A stretch of 64,000 nucleotides of DNA, taken from IMG/VR virus record IMGVR_UViG_3300013103_001742, positions 1 through 64,000 of that record, one strand, 5' to 3'. Source of the stretch: a virus. The translations under genes and the position numbers were made by a program. Shown here in pieces: positions 1-8,065 of this stretch. The stretch's first letter is position 1. Every line of letters begins with the position of its first letter. The notes under the pieces were generated by a model, which worked only from the letters and a program-made list of their open reading frames with translations, was not told the origin of the DNA and ran no database searches.

Positions 1-222
1 TTGGCTACTCCTCAAACATGTAAGAGGTGTGGGAGAGTGCAAAATGTGGTGTGGAGAGTTAGTGATGAGTTGTGGAACCGAGTCTGTAAGAAGTGTGGTT
101 GGAATCCCACGAAAACTTTGTGTCTGGAGTGTTTTGCAGACCTTGCAGGGTATGTTGACTTAATTAGGTGGGGCAATTTAGATGCTGGAGTTGTTATGAG
201 GAAGTTATGGGAAGAAAGATGA
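1..222 (+). CDS. small zinc-ribbon protein, possibly cut at 5' end
   Basis: A 73-residue product is read from a TTG at the first base. The window starts here, so the true start may lie upstream. Three CxxC pairs (residues 7-10, 29-32 and 41-44) suggest a treble-clef or zinc-ribbon fold binding one or two zinc ions. The family is not recognised. It is the first gene of a plus-strand run of short genes. Confidence 0.55.
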   Translation: MATPQTCKRCGRVQNVVWRVSDELWNRVCKKCGWNPTKTLCLECFADLAGYVDLIRWGNLDAGVVMRKLWEER

Positions 223-267
223 AGCTTTGTTTGCTTATATGGGAATAATGTAGAAAGGAGGTAAGAG

Positions 268-507
268 ATGGAAAGTTGTATTGGTGAAGCTAGGCCAAAG
301 TATTGGGATGAGATGACTCTTGACGAGAAAGTCGAGGTTTTGAGAAGTCATTTATCTTCTATGGTAGAGGAAGTGTTAAGGTTACAAAAACTAAGACAGC
401 ACACGCACAGTCTATCAGGGAGGGTGGTCTACGAGGATGACGAGTTTCCTCCTCGTTCTTATAAGCTGCCGATAGACTTACAGAGAAAACCCCGCACGGT
501 AGAGTAA
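268..507 (+). CDS. hypothetical protein, 79 aa
   Basis: The ATG follows an AAAGGAGG ribosome site at good spacing. The product is charged and largely helical in appearance, with an acidic N-terminal half and a basic C-terminus. No family is recognised. It lies in the left plus-strand operon, 22 bases before the next start. Confidence 0.6.
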   Translation: MESCIGEARPKYWDEMTLDEKVEVLRSHLSSMVEEVLRLQKLRQHTHSLSGRVVYEDDEFPPRSYKLPIDLQRKPRTVE

Positions 508-529
508 GAGGTTGTGGGAGGAGGCTGAA

Positions 530-979
530 ATGATTTGGATACTTCTACTTTTAGTCGGTCTAATTTCAGTTGTATATTTTGGGAAACGAGGAAAGGACCA
601 CCTTGTGTTTTCTGGTCTTGTAAGTGCTCTTTTGTCTGTCATACTTTTGGCAGCGTTTGTACCCAAAGGTATAACGACTTATCCCCAACTAGTAGGGCAG
701 TTGCATGAAATAAAAGTGCTTCAACAAAGAATTGACGATATTAGAGCCGCTGTTTACCCAGAGCAGCCAGGAGATTTGGTCGGTGGGAGTTTGACGAACT
801 TACAACAGTCCTCAAAGTTGAGTGATTATTTACGCCGAGTTGCGGAAGCCGAAGCTGAGTATAGCTCGTTGCTGGTTAGAGCACGGTTTTACAAAAAAGA
901 TTATATGTGGATAGTGTTCGGTCACGGGCTTTTTATTTCAGATAAGGTATTTCAACTGCCCGAGATTAAGGGAGGTTAA
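530..979 (+). CDS. membrane protein with coiled-coil-like tail
   Basis: The ATG at 530 is preferred over the upstream in-frame TTG at 512 because GGGAGGAGG lies directly upstream of it. The 149-residue product has two hydrophobic segments near the N-terminus (about residues 2-16 and 28-46), then a charged heptad-rich stretch and a C-terminal tail. This is an inner-membrane topology with a soluble helical domain. A lysis accessory or spanin-like role is possible but unsupported. Confidence 0.6.
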   Translation: MIWILLLLVGLISVVYFGKRGKDHLVFSGLVSALLSVILLAAFVPKGITTYPQLVGQLHEIKVLQQRIDDIRAAVYPEQPGDLVGGSLTNLQQSSKLSDYLRRVAEAEAEYSSLLVRARFYKKDYMWIVFGHGLFISDKVFQLPEIKGG

Positions 980-983
980 AGTG

Positions 984-1196
984 ATGTTAATTTTAGAGAT
1001 TGTGTTAACGATACTAGCGTACAGGCAAGGTTGGAAGGGGTGGGCACTTCTACCTGGTGCGTTCATAATTGGGTATTGCTTCCTTTTAGGACTCACACAG
1101 ATACCTGGTAGAGGTCTGCTTGGCTATTCGGCGGATTGTAGTTGCGTTTTAGCTCTAATTGTTCTGTTGATAGTGGGGAGGAAGCTCTTTGATTAA
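984..1196 (+). CDS. small membrane protein, about 70 aa
   Basis: A GTG at 981 and an ATG at 984 both follow GGAGG at 971-975, and either could be used. The protein is almost entirely hydrophobic with two or three membrane spans (about residues 1-12, 18-37 and 52-66). It lies between another membrane protein and a TTG-started gene and overlaps the next start by 8 bases. Function unknown. Confidence 0.55.
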   Translation: MLILEIVLTILAYRQGWKGWALLPGAFIIGYCFLLGLTQIPGRGLLGYSADCSCVLALIVLLIVGRKLFD

Positions 1197-1428
1197 GCAG
1201 GTGAAGTTTTTAGTGATTGGCGGTTATGTAGTAAGCCCAAACGATGGAGAAGTTCATTTCATATCAGCACGCAAATTGTGTGAGCTGTATGGACTGGATC
1301 CCCGTGCTCCAAACGTTAGGTTAGCGGACATAAGACGCCCCGAAACGTTGTTGGGCTATGATGACACATGGCAAGTGCTGATGCCCCGAGACTTTGGAGA
1401 TTACTTAAAACCAACTTGCGATGAGTAG
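1189..1428 (+). CDS. hypothetical protein, 79 aa
   Basis: It starts at a TTG that follows GGGGAGG, overlaps the preceding membrane-protein gene by 8 bases and overlaps the next gene's ATG by 8 bases, which indicates translational coupling. The soluble product has no motif I recognise. Small conserved phage proteins of this kind often have unknown regulatory roles, but nothing here supports a specific one. Confidence 0.5.
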   Translation: MIKQVKFLVIGGYVVSPNDGEVHFISARKLCELYGLDPRAPNVRLADIRRPETLLGYDDTWQVLMPRDFGDYLKPTCDE

Positions 1429-1945
1429 TCAACGCGAGAAACGGCTCACTTTAGTCATTTCAGACGCAGATGGTAAAGAGTTATTTAAGGTAGCCGATAA
1501 GCTTAGCCCTGATCTTGCTGTAAGGTTCAAAAGCGCGATTGCGGCTACCATATCTGGCTGCCGTAAGAACTCGTTTCTTTGGAATGTGTTTATGCACTAT
1601 GGGTGTGATGTAGAGGTAGTGAAACGCGAACTGAGTAGACAGTATAATGAGAAGGGAACAATGGGAATGGGTTCCTATTGGGGATTCAGATATAACGTCG
1701 TTTTAGAAGGCTTAAAAAGAGTAGGAATTAAAACTAAGCCCAGGGTGTACAACAACGCACCCCATGGGCTGGCAGAAGAGGCGTTTAAACGTTATGGAGG
1801 GATAAAGAAAGTGTTAGCGTCATTTAGTTCGATGCTGGAGTTTAGTAAGGTTTGCAAGGTATCGTCTTGTAACTTAGGAGAGTACCTCCATAGAAGTGGT
1901 TATTTTTACGATCGTAGTGAGGGAAAGTGGAAAGAAAGGAGGTGA
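1421..1945 (+). CDS. hypothetical protein, 174 aa
   Basis: The ATG overlaps the stop of the preceding gene. The basic product has several helical segments and four scattered cysteines. The middle (about residues 65-115) resembles a small helical DNA-binding region in composition only. No family is recognised. A strong ribosome site for the next gene lies inside its 3' end. Confidence 0.55.
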   Translation: MSSQREKRLTLVISDADGKELFKVADKLSPDLAVRFKSAIAATISGCRKNSFLWNVFMHYGCDVEVVKRELSRQYNEKGTMGMGSYWGFRYNVVLEGLKRVGIKTKPRVYNNAPHGLAEEAFKRYGGIKKVLASFSSMLEFSKVCKVSSCNLGEYLHRSGYFYDRSEGKWKERR

Positions 1946-1951
1946 AGGAAG

Positions 1952-2125
1952 ATGAATAAACTACGTGTAGATGATGTAGTTGAACTTAAGGACGGAAGGA
2001 TAGTAAGGATTCTGAAAGTGAGAGACGAAAGCTATATGTATCCTGTATGGTTTGTAGATATTGAAACAGGAGTAACGGGTGGCTGTAAATTCGAGGATGT
2101 AAAGAGAAAGGTGAGAAGTACTTAA
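1952..2125 (+). CDS. small SH3/KOW-like protein, 57 aa
   Basis: This ORF is short but well supported: AAAGGAGG lies upstream of the ATG and the gene fills the gap between its neighbours. The product alternates short beta-type segments with glycines and charged turns (V-D-D-V-V-E-L, then R-I-V-R-I-L), like small KOW/SH3-type barrels. It resembles in style the 57-residue protein at 63552. Function unknown. Confidence 0.55.
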   Translation: MNKLRVDDVVELKDGRIVRILKVRDESYMYPVWFVDIETGVTGGCKFEDVKRKVRST

Positions 2126-2143
2126 GTAAGGGAGGAAGACGGA

Positions 2144-2509
2144 GTGAGCTGGTGGGAGGAGGTCGATCACTTTAGTCCTAAAGAATTCGCTTGCCCGTGT
2201 TGTGGTGCGTGTGAGATGAAGGAAGATTTCGTGAAGTGGCTCGATCAAGTAAGGTCGGATTTAGGGTCTCCTATTGTGATTGACTCAGGGTTTAGGTGTG
2301 CTCGTCACAATAAGGAAGTGGGGGGCGCACCAAATAGTGCACACTTGAGAGGCATGGCAGCAGATATTAGAGCATATGGTTCGGAGTATCGGTATCGGTT
2401 GCTCAGAGTCTTATTACGGTGGGGAGCGATTAGAATTGGAGTGAGTAAGAACTTCATTCATGTTGACATGGATATTAGTTTACCACATCCTGTGATGTGG
2501 GTATACTAG
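2144..2509 (+). CDS. M15-family D-Ala-D-Ala peptidase, probable endolysin
   Basis: A zinc peptidase of the M15_3 type that would cut peptidoglycan cross-links. The zinc ligands are visible as H67 and D74 in S-A-H-L-R-G-M-A-A-D and H106 in F-I-H-V-D. A Cys cluster (C17, C19, C20, C23) near the N-terminus precedes the catalytic core, as in many phage members. The GTG start follows GGAGG. At 121 residues it is a complete single catalytic domain with no cell-wall-binding module. The holin lies far away at 45052, so lysis genes are not adjacent. A virion-associated wall-opening role is an alternative. Confidence 0.85.
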   Translation: MSWWEEVDHFSPKEFACPCCGACEMKEDFVKWLDQVRSDLGSPIVIDSGFRCARHNKEVGGAPNSAHLRGMAADIRAYGSEYRYRLLRVLLRWGAIRIGVSKNFIHVDMDISLPHPVMWVY

Positions 2510-2519
2510 GAGGTATGAA

Positions 2520-2765
2520 ATGGCGAAGATTGAATTCGTGAAGGTGGAGTTACGCCCTGAAGTAGAGGGGTGCTACTTTAAAGATAAGATTGTAGTTAGT
2601 CTAACACCCGCTGTTGTTGAGCACATAGCTACTCAGTATAAAGAGCTTGCTTTAAGAGAGAGCGACTGTTACTTAAGACAAGGTACCTACAGGGAGATTT
2701 GTGACGGCTTTAAGGTGATCCTAGAGAAGTGGAAAAGCAGCAGAGCGGCGCAGCAAATAAAGTGA
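2520..2765 (+). CDS. hypothetical protein, 81 aa
   Basis: The ATG follows AGGAGG and starts 10 bases after the M15 peptidase gene. The product is soluble, with a beta-rich N-terminal third and a helical remainder. No family is recognised. Confidence 0.55.
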   Translation: MAKIEFVKVELRPEVEGCYFKDKIVVSLTPAVVEHIATQYKELALRESDCYLRQGTYREICDGFKVILEKWKSSRAAQQIK

Positions 2766-2778
2766 AGGGGAGGTCACT

Positions 2779-3129
2779 ATGGTACTGCTTAATGAGGGAC
2801 TTAACGTGTCATTCAAAATTCTCAATTTAATCAAAAAAGATAAGGATTTAAAGGACTACAAGATTTGTGTCAACTGCTTCCAGAACGGTAGAGAAATGGG
2901 ACTAACTTTTGGAAACTTAAATGACAATATGACCTACTGTGTATATGAGCACAGAAACTCAGATGACATTATCATTAACGGGAAGAGAAATTGGACAGGC
3001 TGGGCGGGAGACCTTCCTTATGCTGGTGAGACTAAGTATGACTATATCGCTTCGTTTAAAGCGGGGCAAATAAGAGAGTGCTTTTTGAAATTAAAAAAGC
3101 TTCTTTTAAAGGGTGTGAATCATGATTAG
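2779..3129 (+). CDS. hypothetical protein, 116 aa
   Basis: The ATG follows GGGGAGG. The product has a lysine-rich start, a beta-rich centre with aromatic residues and a helical C-terminus. It overlaps the following P-loop gene by 8 bases, suggesting coupled translation. No function is recognised. Confidence 0.55.
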   Translation: MVLLNEGLNVSFKILNLIKKDKDLKDYKICVNCFQNGREMGLTFGNLNDNMTYCVYEHRNSDDIIINGKRNWTGWAGDLPYAGETKYDYIASFKAGQIRECFLKLKKLLLKGVNHD

Positions 3130-3652
3130 AGTTTACGCTTTATCAGGGAGCCACGACGTCGGTAAAACGACGATTTTTACTCGGCTTAAGAGGCTCTTGC
3201 GTTCATACAGGTTCGCCTTTGTAGGTGAGTTCGCTGATTGCCTACTGAAACAAATGGACATCAGAGACGCTTGGAAGGAAACGATCCAACGCGACGCTGA
3301 GGCTTATGACTATTTTGAGACAGCGTTGGACTTTGTTACTGTTGCTAGTTACTTAGTTTACAGGGACAAAGTGATAGTGGCTGACAGAAGTATAGTGGAC
3401 AACTGCGCTTACAGGCTTTGTGTAGGATCGCCACTAAACACAATGTCATTGTTGAGCTTTTATGACGTGAGTCTTTACACCTTTTTCGTGCGGAGTAAAC
3501 GAGAAGACGCTGAGGTGACTAATGCTGTGGCTGAGGTGTTGAAGCGTTTTTCGTTACCTTATGAAGAGGTTCAGGTGATTGAGGGTAAGCCTGATGAGAC
3601 GGCTGAATCTGTTGCGCGTAGAATTCTGGAGATAGAGAAGCAAGGTGCGTAA
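3122..3652 (+). CDS. P-loop NTPase, nucleotide-kinase-like
   Basis: A Walker A motif G-S-H-D-V-G-K-T-T (residues 9-17) lies at the extreme N-terminus. A D-R-S motif after a hydrophobic strand (V-I-V-A-D-R-S) matches the Walker B/DRS region of deoxynucleoside and AAA_28-type kinases. The size, 176 residues, fits a small kinase fold. The substrate cannot be read from sequence. It is the last gene of the left plus-strand operon and converges on the minus-strand gene at 3657 with a 4-base gap. Confidence 0.65.
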   Translation: MIRVYALSGSHDVGKTTIFTRLKRLLRSYRFAFVGEFADCLLKQMDIRDAWKETIQRDAEAYDYFETALDFVTVASYLVYRDKVIVADRSIVDNCAYRLCVGSPLNTMSLLSFYDVSLYTFFVRSKREDAEVTNAVAEVLKRFSLPYEEVQVIEGKPDETAESVARRILEIEKQGA

Positions 3653-3656
3653 GGAC

Positions 3657-3854
3657 TCATATCAACCTAAGTAGGTTTTCAAGTTTCTTAAATAACTCCA
3701 GGAGTCTTTTCATAATCCTCTTACACTCGTCAGGATCTTCCGTCTCGTTGCATCTGGTCTTATGTTCCAAAACCCAAACTTTAGCTATGGTTACAAAACC
3801 TCGTAGTTCTGCTTTTTGCTTTAAGTCACTTTCCGCCACCCACTCCCGCTCCAT
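3657..3854 (-). CDS. hypothetical helical protein, 65 aa
   Basis: It starts inside the 3' end of the intein-bearing gene (34-base overlap). AGGAGG lies immediately before the ATG, closer than usual; an internal GTG at residue 6 is another possible start. The C-terminal 25 residues form a probable amphipathic helix rich in Lys, Arg and Leu. Function unknown. Confidence 0.4.
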   Translation of the reverse strand: MEREWVAESDLKQKAELRGFVTIAKVWVLEHKTRCNETEDPDECKRIMKRLLELFKKLENLLRLI

Positions 3855-5824
3855 CCTCCTTTGATTGTGTTGTTTTCATTCCTTATAAGAATAACATCAT
3901 TAAACAAAGCAGTGAAGTTACCGTAGTTAACTTGGATGGAAGCCGACTCATCGGTTACTGTTGTTTCGTAATTGCAGTTGTGAACTACAAAAGGTACACA
4001 ATAAGTGTTGCCAGGTGTTTCTACGTTGTACACCTTCCCTTTGTAAAACCGTGTTGTGGCTTTCTTGATAGGAAGGTAGAGAAAATTTTCGTCCTCAAAA
4101 CCCGAGTCACGCTTTTTTGTAGTTCGGATCGAGATTTGGTGCATCATAATAGAGCGTCCAAAACCACCATTAAAGAACGAAGTTGTGGTGAATCCATATC
4201 CAAGGCTGGCACACAAAATCATCAATTGAAACATTAACTTTTTGGATGTGGTGCTTATTTTGTTCCAGGCCTTTAGTTCACAACCATCACCGTCTTGAAT
4301 CCCTTGTATGCACGAACGCCAGACTTCTTTAGGTCCTCGAAGGATGAAAGAGGGGATTACTTTCTCGTGAGCGTTTTTCCCACATTGTTTGAACATTTCA
4401 ATTAAGTCCGAGCAATATATGTCGATGTATCGCGTACCTGTACCTTTGTATTCTTTGATTCGGAGCCCAAATACAGAAGCCAATTTTTGTTTGAGTTTCT
4501 GAATTAAGTGCGTCTCATGTTCTCCCAGCGTCCACCGAATGAGACCTTGGGGGCTGCACGAGCCTTCTGCTATATACAACCCTATGATCCACGCGAGATC
4601 TTCGTTGACCTCTAATACAGGTGGGACTCTTTTCTGAGAAAATTTTGTTCTGACCAGATGGTACTCCTTAGTGTGGTTACGTGTTTTTATCTTTGGGATA
4701 GCGACGTAGTCATCTGTTGTTACTTCTCCAGCAGGTTTCCATTTTAGTAACGCCTTTGCTTGTTGTTTATGATATTTGTTAGAAGGGCGAGCTGTCAGCA
4801 CTGGGTGCTCGGGGGTTAATGAAACCCGATAACCTTTGACAGTTAGATCACATAGGTCTCCTTCGTAATCTCGTGAGAAGTGGGTGAGGACTTTACTAAA
4901 CTCACCTCCGGCTTCTAGCACCGAAGTGACGTTTGCTATAGTAGTAGGGGTTGGATTTCCCATGACGAGAGTGTCGGGGGGCATACACCAAAAGGAACAA
5001 CCTTTCACTCTGTCACCATTATGTACTTCAGCTACAGGGACATTGAAAGTGAAGCCTTTTTCAACAATGTATCTAGCCTTGCATATTACTCCCACTTGAT
5101 CGCTCCCCGCGAAGAGAAAGCCTACCATAGGCGCCGACTCATCAATACTATCATCAGCTATCTTGTTAATGTGTTCGACAGTAGGAACGTACACGGCGAA
5201 GTCGATGTGGTTTACGTTATCTCTTTCTAGGGTGAGTCTTGTTCCGCTCCCAACTAATTTGGCCAAGAAGTTGAGGACACTCACAACAGCTTTACCAATC
5301 GGGCACCCTTCATCTACTGGGACGACCCTCTCATGCCAAAAATATTCACCCACTATGCCTGAGTTTTTGTCGTGATACCTTCCGGGTTGGACTATCCGCT
5401 TCTCCCTTATCTGTTCCGGGCTTAAACTCGCATCAGGAGTATAGCAGTGAGCGTTACCTCCTACAAGGACTACACCGTCTTTGTAAATAGGGTAGAAACC
5501 CAAGCTGCAGGCTGTAATGTTTATGTGTCCCACAGATACACCGATTTCGACTGGTCTGAACTCCTTTGTTTTGTCAACTTTTAGGGCCTTAACGTCGCCC
5601 ACTTCAACCACATCAACCCTCTTTCCTTTAAATTCAGATGGGATGATGTCCTGCTCCCTGAGTAAGTTCACGGGCAGTTTCTTCCTAACGTACACCCTGA
5701 TACCTGTCTCACCTGTTTCCACACCTTCGGCTAAGACTGGCTGCTCTACTCTTGAAAAGCCAACAAAACCACGTTTACCTCTTAACTTCTTGTAAAGCTG
5801 TTTTAATGTTTTTTCGTCTATCAT
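3821..5824 (-). CDS. trypsin-like serine-protease-fold protein interrupted by an intein
   Basis: The 667-residue precursor has an extein of 330 residues after removal of the intein (residues 280-616). The N-extein resembles the phage/bacterial trypsin-like family with V-S-V-G-H-x-x-I-T-A near residue 97, H126 in G-G-N-A-H-C and D208 in N-H-I-D-F-A. The C-extein supplies S659 in G-W-S-G-S-G, where the usual Asp before Ser is replaced by Trp. The catalytic Ser is therefore joined to His and Asp only after splicing. The protein ends eight residues after S659, which is short for an active chymotrypsin fold. The start follows AAGGAGG and overlaps the upstream stop as ATGA. Protease activity is inferred from motifs only. 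Confidence 0.7.
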   Translation of the reverse strand: MIDEKTLKQLYKKLRGKRGFVGFSRVEQPVLAEGVETGETGIRVYVRKKLPVNLLREQDIIPSEFKGKRVDVVEVGDVKALKVDKTKEFRPVEIGVSVGHINITACSLGFYPIYKDGVVLVGGNAHCYTPDASLSPEQIREKRIVQPGRYHDKNSGIVGEYFWHERVVPVDEGCPIGKAVVSVLNFLAKLVGSGTRLTLERDNVNHIDFAVYVPTVEHINKIADDSIDESAPMVGFLFAGSDQVGVICKARYIVEKGFTFNVPVAEVHNGDRVKGCSFWCMPPDTLVMGNPTPTTIANVTSVLEAGGEFSKVLTHFSRDYEGDLCDLTVKGYRVSLTPEHPVLTARPSNKYHKQQAKALLKWKPAGEVTTDDYVAIPKIKTRNHTKEYHLVRTKFSQKRVPPVLEVNEDLAWIIGLYIAEGSCSPQGLIRWTLGEHETHLIQKLKQKLASVFGLRIKEYKGTGTRYIDIYCSDLIEMFKQCGKNAHEKVIPSFILRGPKEVWRSCIQGIQDGDGCELKAWNKISTTSKKLMFQLMILCASLGYGFTTTSFFNGGFGRSIMMHQISIRTTKKRDSGFEDENFLYLPIKKATTRFYKGKVYNVETPGNTYCVPFVVHNCNYETTVTDESASIQVNYGNFTALFNDVILIRNENNTIKGGWSGSGWRKVT
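3977..4987 (-). other. intein with LAGLIDADG endonuclease domain
   Basis: A 337-residue in-frame intein. Block A is C-M-P-P-D-T-L-V at its first residue. Block B has T-P-E-H-P-V. Two LAGLIDADG motifs are visible (I-I-G-L-Y-I-A-E-G and I-Q-G-I-Q-D-G-D-G). The splice end is V-V-H-N followed by Cys as the first C-extein residue. All splicing residues (Cys1, the block-B His, penultimate His, terminal Asn, Cys+1) are present, so splicing should work. The size and both motifs suggest a homing-capable element. Confidence 0.9.
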
Positions 5825-6147
5825 TGTGTCCTCCTTGTTGGGTATATAGTTTCCGTAGTTGGTATTGCATCGAGGAGAAATCTAACATCTTCAATAGTTA
5901 GTGCTACGCAGAACTCTGGGGTCAAATGTGGACTACCGAAACATATCATCCATAGATCTTCCTCCCCCTCCTTATAGGATTCAAGGAGTGAGCGAAGCTT
6001 ATTATAGAAGGCCAGCTTCTCCTCTGTCCCGTGTAGGTAGAGAGTGTATCTCCCCGATCTTTTGGTGATGGCGTACTCTTCCCCACCGGGTTGCAAACAC
6101 TGGCGAACACGCCAATTCTGGTTTTGTGCTATAAGGTTACTTTCCAT
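5821..6147 (-). CDS. hypothetical protein, 108 aa
   Basis: TTAGGAGGG precedes the ATG, and the stop overlaps the start of the intein-bearing gene. The product is soluble, with a beta-rich N-terminus and an acidic centre. No family is recognised. It is co-transcribed with the papain-like hydrolase and metallophosphoesterase genes upstream. Confidence 0.55.
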   Translation of the reverse strand: MESNLIAQNQNWRVRQCLQPGGEEYAITKRSGRYTLYLHGTEEKLAFYNKLRSLLESYKEGEEDLWMICFGSPHLTPEFCVALTIEDVRFLLDAIPTTETIYPTRRTQ

Positions 6148-6156
6148 CGTACCCTC

Positions 6157-6423
6157 CTAACTTGTTCTGAGCATGATAAATTCGAACCACTTTTTATTTT
6201 TAATGTACATTGTTCCCTTAAGGGCGTGTTCGCTTTCCTCTTCCAAAATGTCCTTGATAGGTAAATACTTATAGTGTAACTCCATTCCTTTAACCTCAAA
6301 GTCCAACAAAACCGCTTCGCTTCCCCATGGGAAGTAATTTTTTCCTTCTTTTCCTTTTATTTCCTTCGTCAAGATGTGTATCCCAGCAATGTAAACCTCC
6401 CAACGTCCTTGTAAATTTCCCAT
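6157..6423 (-). CDS. hypothetical protein, 88 aa
   Basis: The ATG overlaps the last base of the upstream gene's stop, and GAAGGG lies just upstream. The product is beta-rich (G-R-W-E-V-Y-I-A-G-I, then several charged strands). No function is recognised. Confidence 0.5.
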   Translation of the reverse strand: MGNLQGRWEVYIAGIHILTKEIKGKEGKNYFPWGSEAVLLDFEVKGMELHYKYLPIKDILEEESEHALKGTMYIKNKKWFEFIMLRTS

Positions 6424-6914
6424 TACACCCTTCCTGATTTTATTAGTATTCCTCCCGCTGCTTGAATTATCTGAACGAATGCTTCAGGTGTCACCTTCCA
6501 AGGAGCTATGTGATCCCACTCAAAGACCTTAACCAACGGGGCTATACACCCCTCAGAACAAAAATACTGACCCTTCTTTTCCTTTCTCCACTTGGTGAAT
6601 AGCCCGAAGCCAGCAACGTAGTCGAACTTGGCTCTCGTCTTTACTAGCCCTAAGAAGAAGTTGTGGATGAACGTCTTGTGTGCTTCGCTGACTTCTAAGC
6701 CCCAGATCTCGTACTTGTCCCCCTTTTTATACCCTTTGAAAAGGGGACGTTTGTTCCATCTCACGTTCAGCAGCTGGTACCAGTGCTCGGGCCAGCACTC
6801 TATCACATATTTGTCATTCCAGAGGTATGCTATATGGGAGTAGACTGATTGAGTTTGGTATTTGATGACCCTCGCGATCCAATCAGTCCCTTGGTAGGCT
6901 AAAAATCTAACCAT
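6423..6914 (-). CDS. permuted papain-like hydrolase (YiiX/C92 type)
   Basis: The layout matches the circularly permuted NlpC/P60 or YiiX-type fold. H27 lies in V-Y-S-H-I-A-Y near the N-terminus, E38 in V-I-E-C follows, and C119 lies in Y-F-C-S-E. These proteins hydrolyse amide or ester bonds, in some cases peptidoglycan or lipids. The 163-residue length fits a single domain with no signal peptide. It lies in an operon with a lipoprotein and a metallophosphoesterase. Cell-envelope action is plausible, but the substrate is unknown. Confidence 0.65.
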   Translation of the reverse strand: MVRFLAYQGTDWIARVIKYQTQSVYSHIAYLWNDKYVIECWPEHWYQLLNVRWNKRPLFKGYKKGDKYEIWGLEVSEAHKTFIHNFFLGLVKTRAKFDYVAGFGLFTKWRKEKKGQYFCSEGCIAPLVKVFEWDHIAPWKVTPEAFVQIIQAAGGILIKSGRV

Positions 6915-7312
6915 TATATCATACCTGCAAATTTGATCATAAACGGGACGACTCGTTTTATGACATCCTTACCTACTAAATAAGCGAACCGCTTCCAAAG
7001 TCCAAAGAGTCTTCCTTTCTCACACTCTGTCAAGTCCTCAGCGCTTCTGCCCTTTGTGATTTGTTCTATTTCGTTTAAGATGGTTAACGCCTCAGCGGGT
7101 AGTTTGTTTATGTCGTTACCGAGAACCGCCTTCCAGTAGCAACTTGAGAACTCACTGTGCTCACACAATACTTCCGCCAACGCTTCTGCTTGCTTCATGA
7201 ATTTGTTGTAACTCTTACCCCACTTTTTTAAGCTTCCTCCTGCACATCCCCACACAATTGAACATAGTAAAAAGAGGACTACTAATCTTCTTTTCATCTT
7301 ACACACCCCCAT
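6914..7312 (-). CDS. putative lipoprotein, about 127-132 aa
   Basis: A basic start (K-M-K-R-R), a hydrophobic core and V-W-G-C form a type II signal peptide whose lipobox is imperfect (Trp at -2). The ATG at 7297 (M-K-R-R-L) is at least as likely a start as the one at 7312. The mature part is helical with several cysteines. A spanin or surface lipoprotein role is possible but unproven. Confidence 0.5.
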   Translation of the reverse strand: MGVCKMKRRLVVLFLLCSIVWGCAGGSLKKWGKSYNKFMKQAEALAEVLCEHSEFSSCYWKAVLGNDINKLPAEALTILNEIEQITKGRSAEDLTECEKGRLFGLWKRFAYLVGKDVIKRVVPFMIKFAGMI

Positions 7313-7318
7313 TCTTGC

Positions 7319-7966
7319 CTACAATGTTATTATTTTAGCCTTTCCATTTTCTATTTTTACTCCACTTATAGAGTCCGTCATATCCCCGCAGTCTGCTAAC
7401 CACTGTTCTGTTTCTAGTTCGTGGAGACTAGGGTAATGAGTATGTCCGATTACCAGTAGGGTACACCACGGATTCTCTTCAAGAAAGGTAAACGCGTTTG
7501 TGTAGATGAGTCCTATTTTCTTCTTCCACTTTTCCCGGTTCCGTTTCTTCCACCCACTGGGTGGACGGAAGAAGAAAGGCGCAACCTTAGTTAGGAGTTT
7601 CCAGTTCCAGTGTTTGCATGCTGGATCGAGTTGGTGACCGTGTATGAAACCCATTCTGCCTAAACGGTAGGAAGGCACTGATTCAACCTCGAACCCTAGT
7701 AGTTCAGTTAGCGATTTTCCTAGTTCTGGGTCGTGGTTACCCTCGACGAAGACCGTCTTTGTCTTTAGGATCACTTTCTTCAAAGCGTCTAATAGCTCTC
7801 TCCCCGTTTTACTGTTCTTTATCTCCTTTACATTACATCTTACCAAGTCGAGGATGTCGCCGTTAAACACAACAATATCTGCTTCACACGCGTAGTTTGC
7901 GAACGTGATAAAGTAGCGGCTTGTGTAGGGGATGTGAAGGTCACTACAAGCAATTATCTTCTTCAT
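7319..7966 (-). CDS. calcineurin-like metallophosphoesterase
   Basis: The standard metal-binding motifs appear in order: D-L-H near residue 9, F-N-G-D, G-N-H-D, H-G-H and G-H-T-H near the C-terminus. It hydrolyses phosphoesters using two metal ions; the substrate could be a nucleotide or nucleic acid. The ATG at 7966 is preferred over 7990 because GGGGGGTGAAA lies directly upstream and the protein then begins at the first strand. The length, 215 residues, is usual for the minimal fold. It is the first gene of a minus-strand operon. Confidence 0.85.
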   Translation of the reverse strand: MKKIIACSDLHIPYTSRYFITFANYACEADIVVFNGDILDLVRCNVKEIKNSKTGRELLDALKKVILKTKTVFVEGNHDPELGKSLTELLGFEVESVPSYRLGRMGFIHGHQLDPACKHWNWKLLTKVAPFFFRPPSGWKKRNREKWKKKIGLIYTNAFTFLEENPWCTLLVIGHTHYPSLHELETEQWLADCGDMTDSISGVKIENGKAKIITL

Positions 7967-8029
7967 TTTCACCCCCCTTAATTGCTCCATAACGTTTTGC
8001 TGAAACTATTTCAAGCTGCAGAGGGTTAC

Positions 8030-8058
8030 TTGACGCCGAGTGAACTAGTAGGTATTAT
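8030..8058 (+). promoter_or_regulatory. strong sigma70-like promoter with almost no leader
   Basis: TTGACG, a 17-base spacer and TATTAT, nearly consensus. Only seven bases separate the -10 box from the ATG at 8066, so transcription should start at or next to the initiation codon. GTAAGGG in the interval is a poor ribosome site if transcribed at all. Confidence 0.65.
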
Positions 8059-8065
8059 GTAAGGG

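Noticed and set aside
3657-3854. Possible frameshift joining the short protease tail to the 65-aa ORF
   Set aside because: No X XXY YYZ heptamer lies in the overlap and the 65-aa product looks helical, not like the missing beta strands of a protease.
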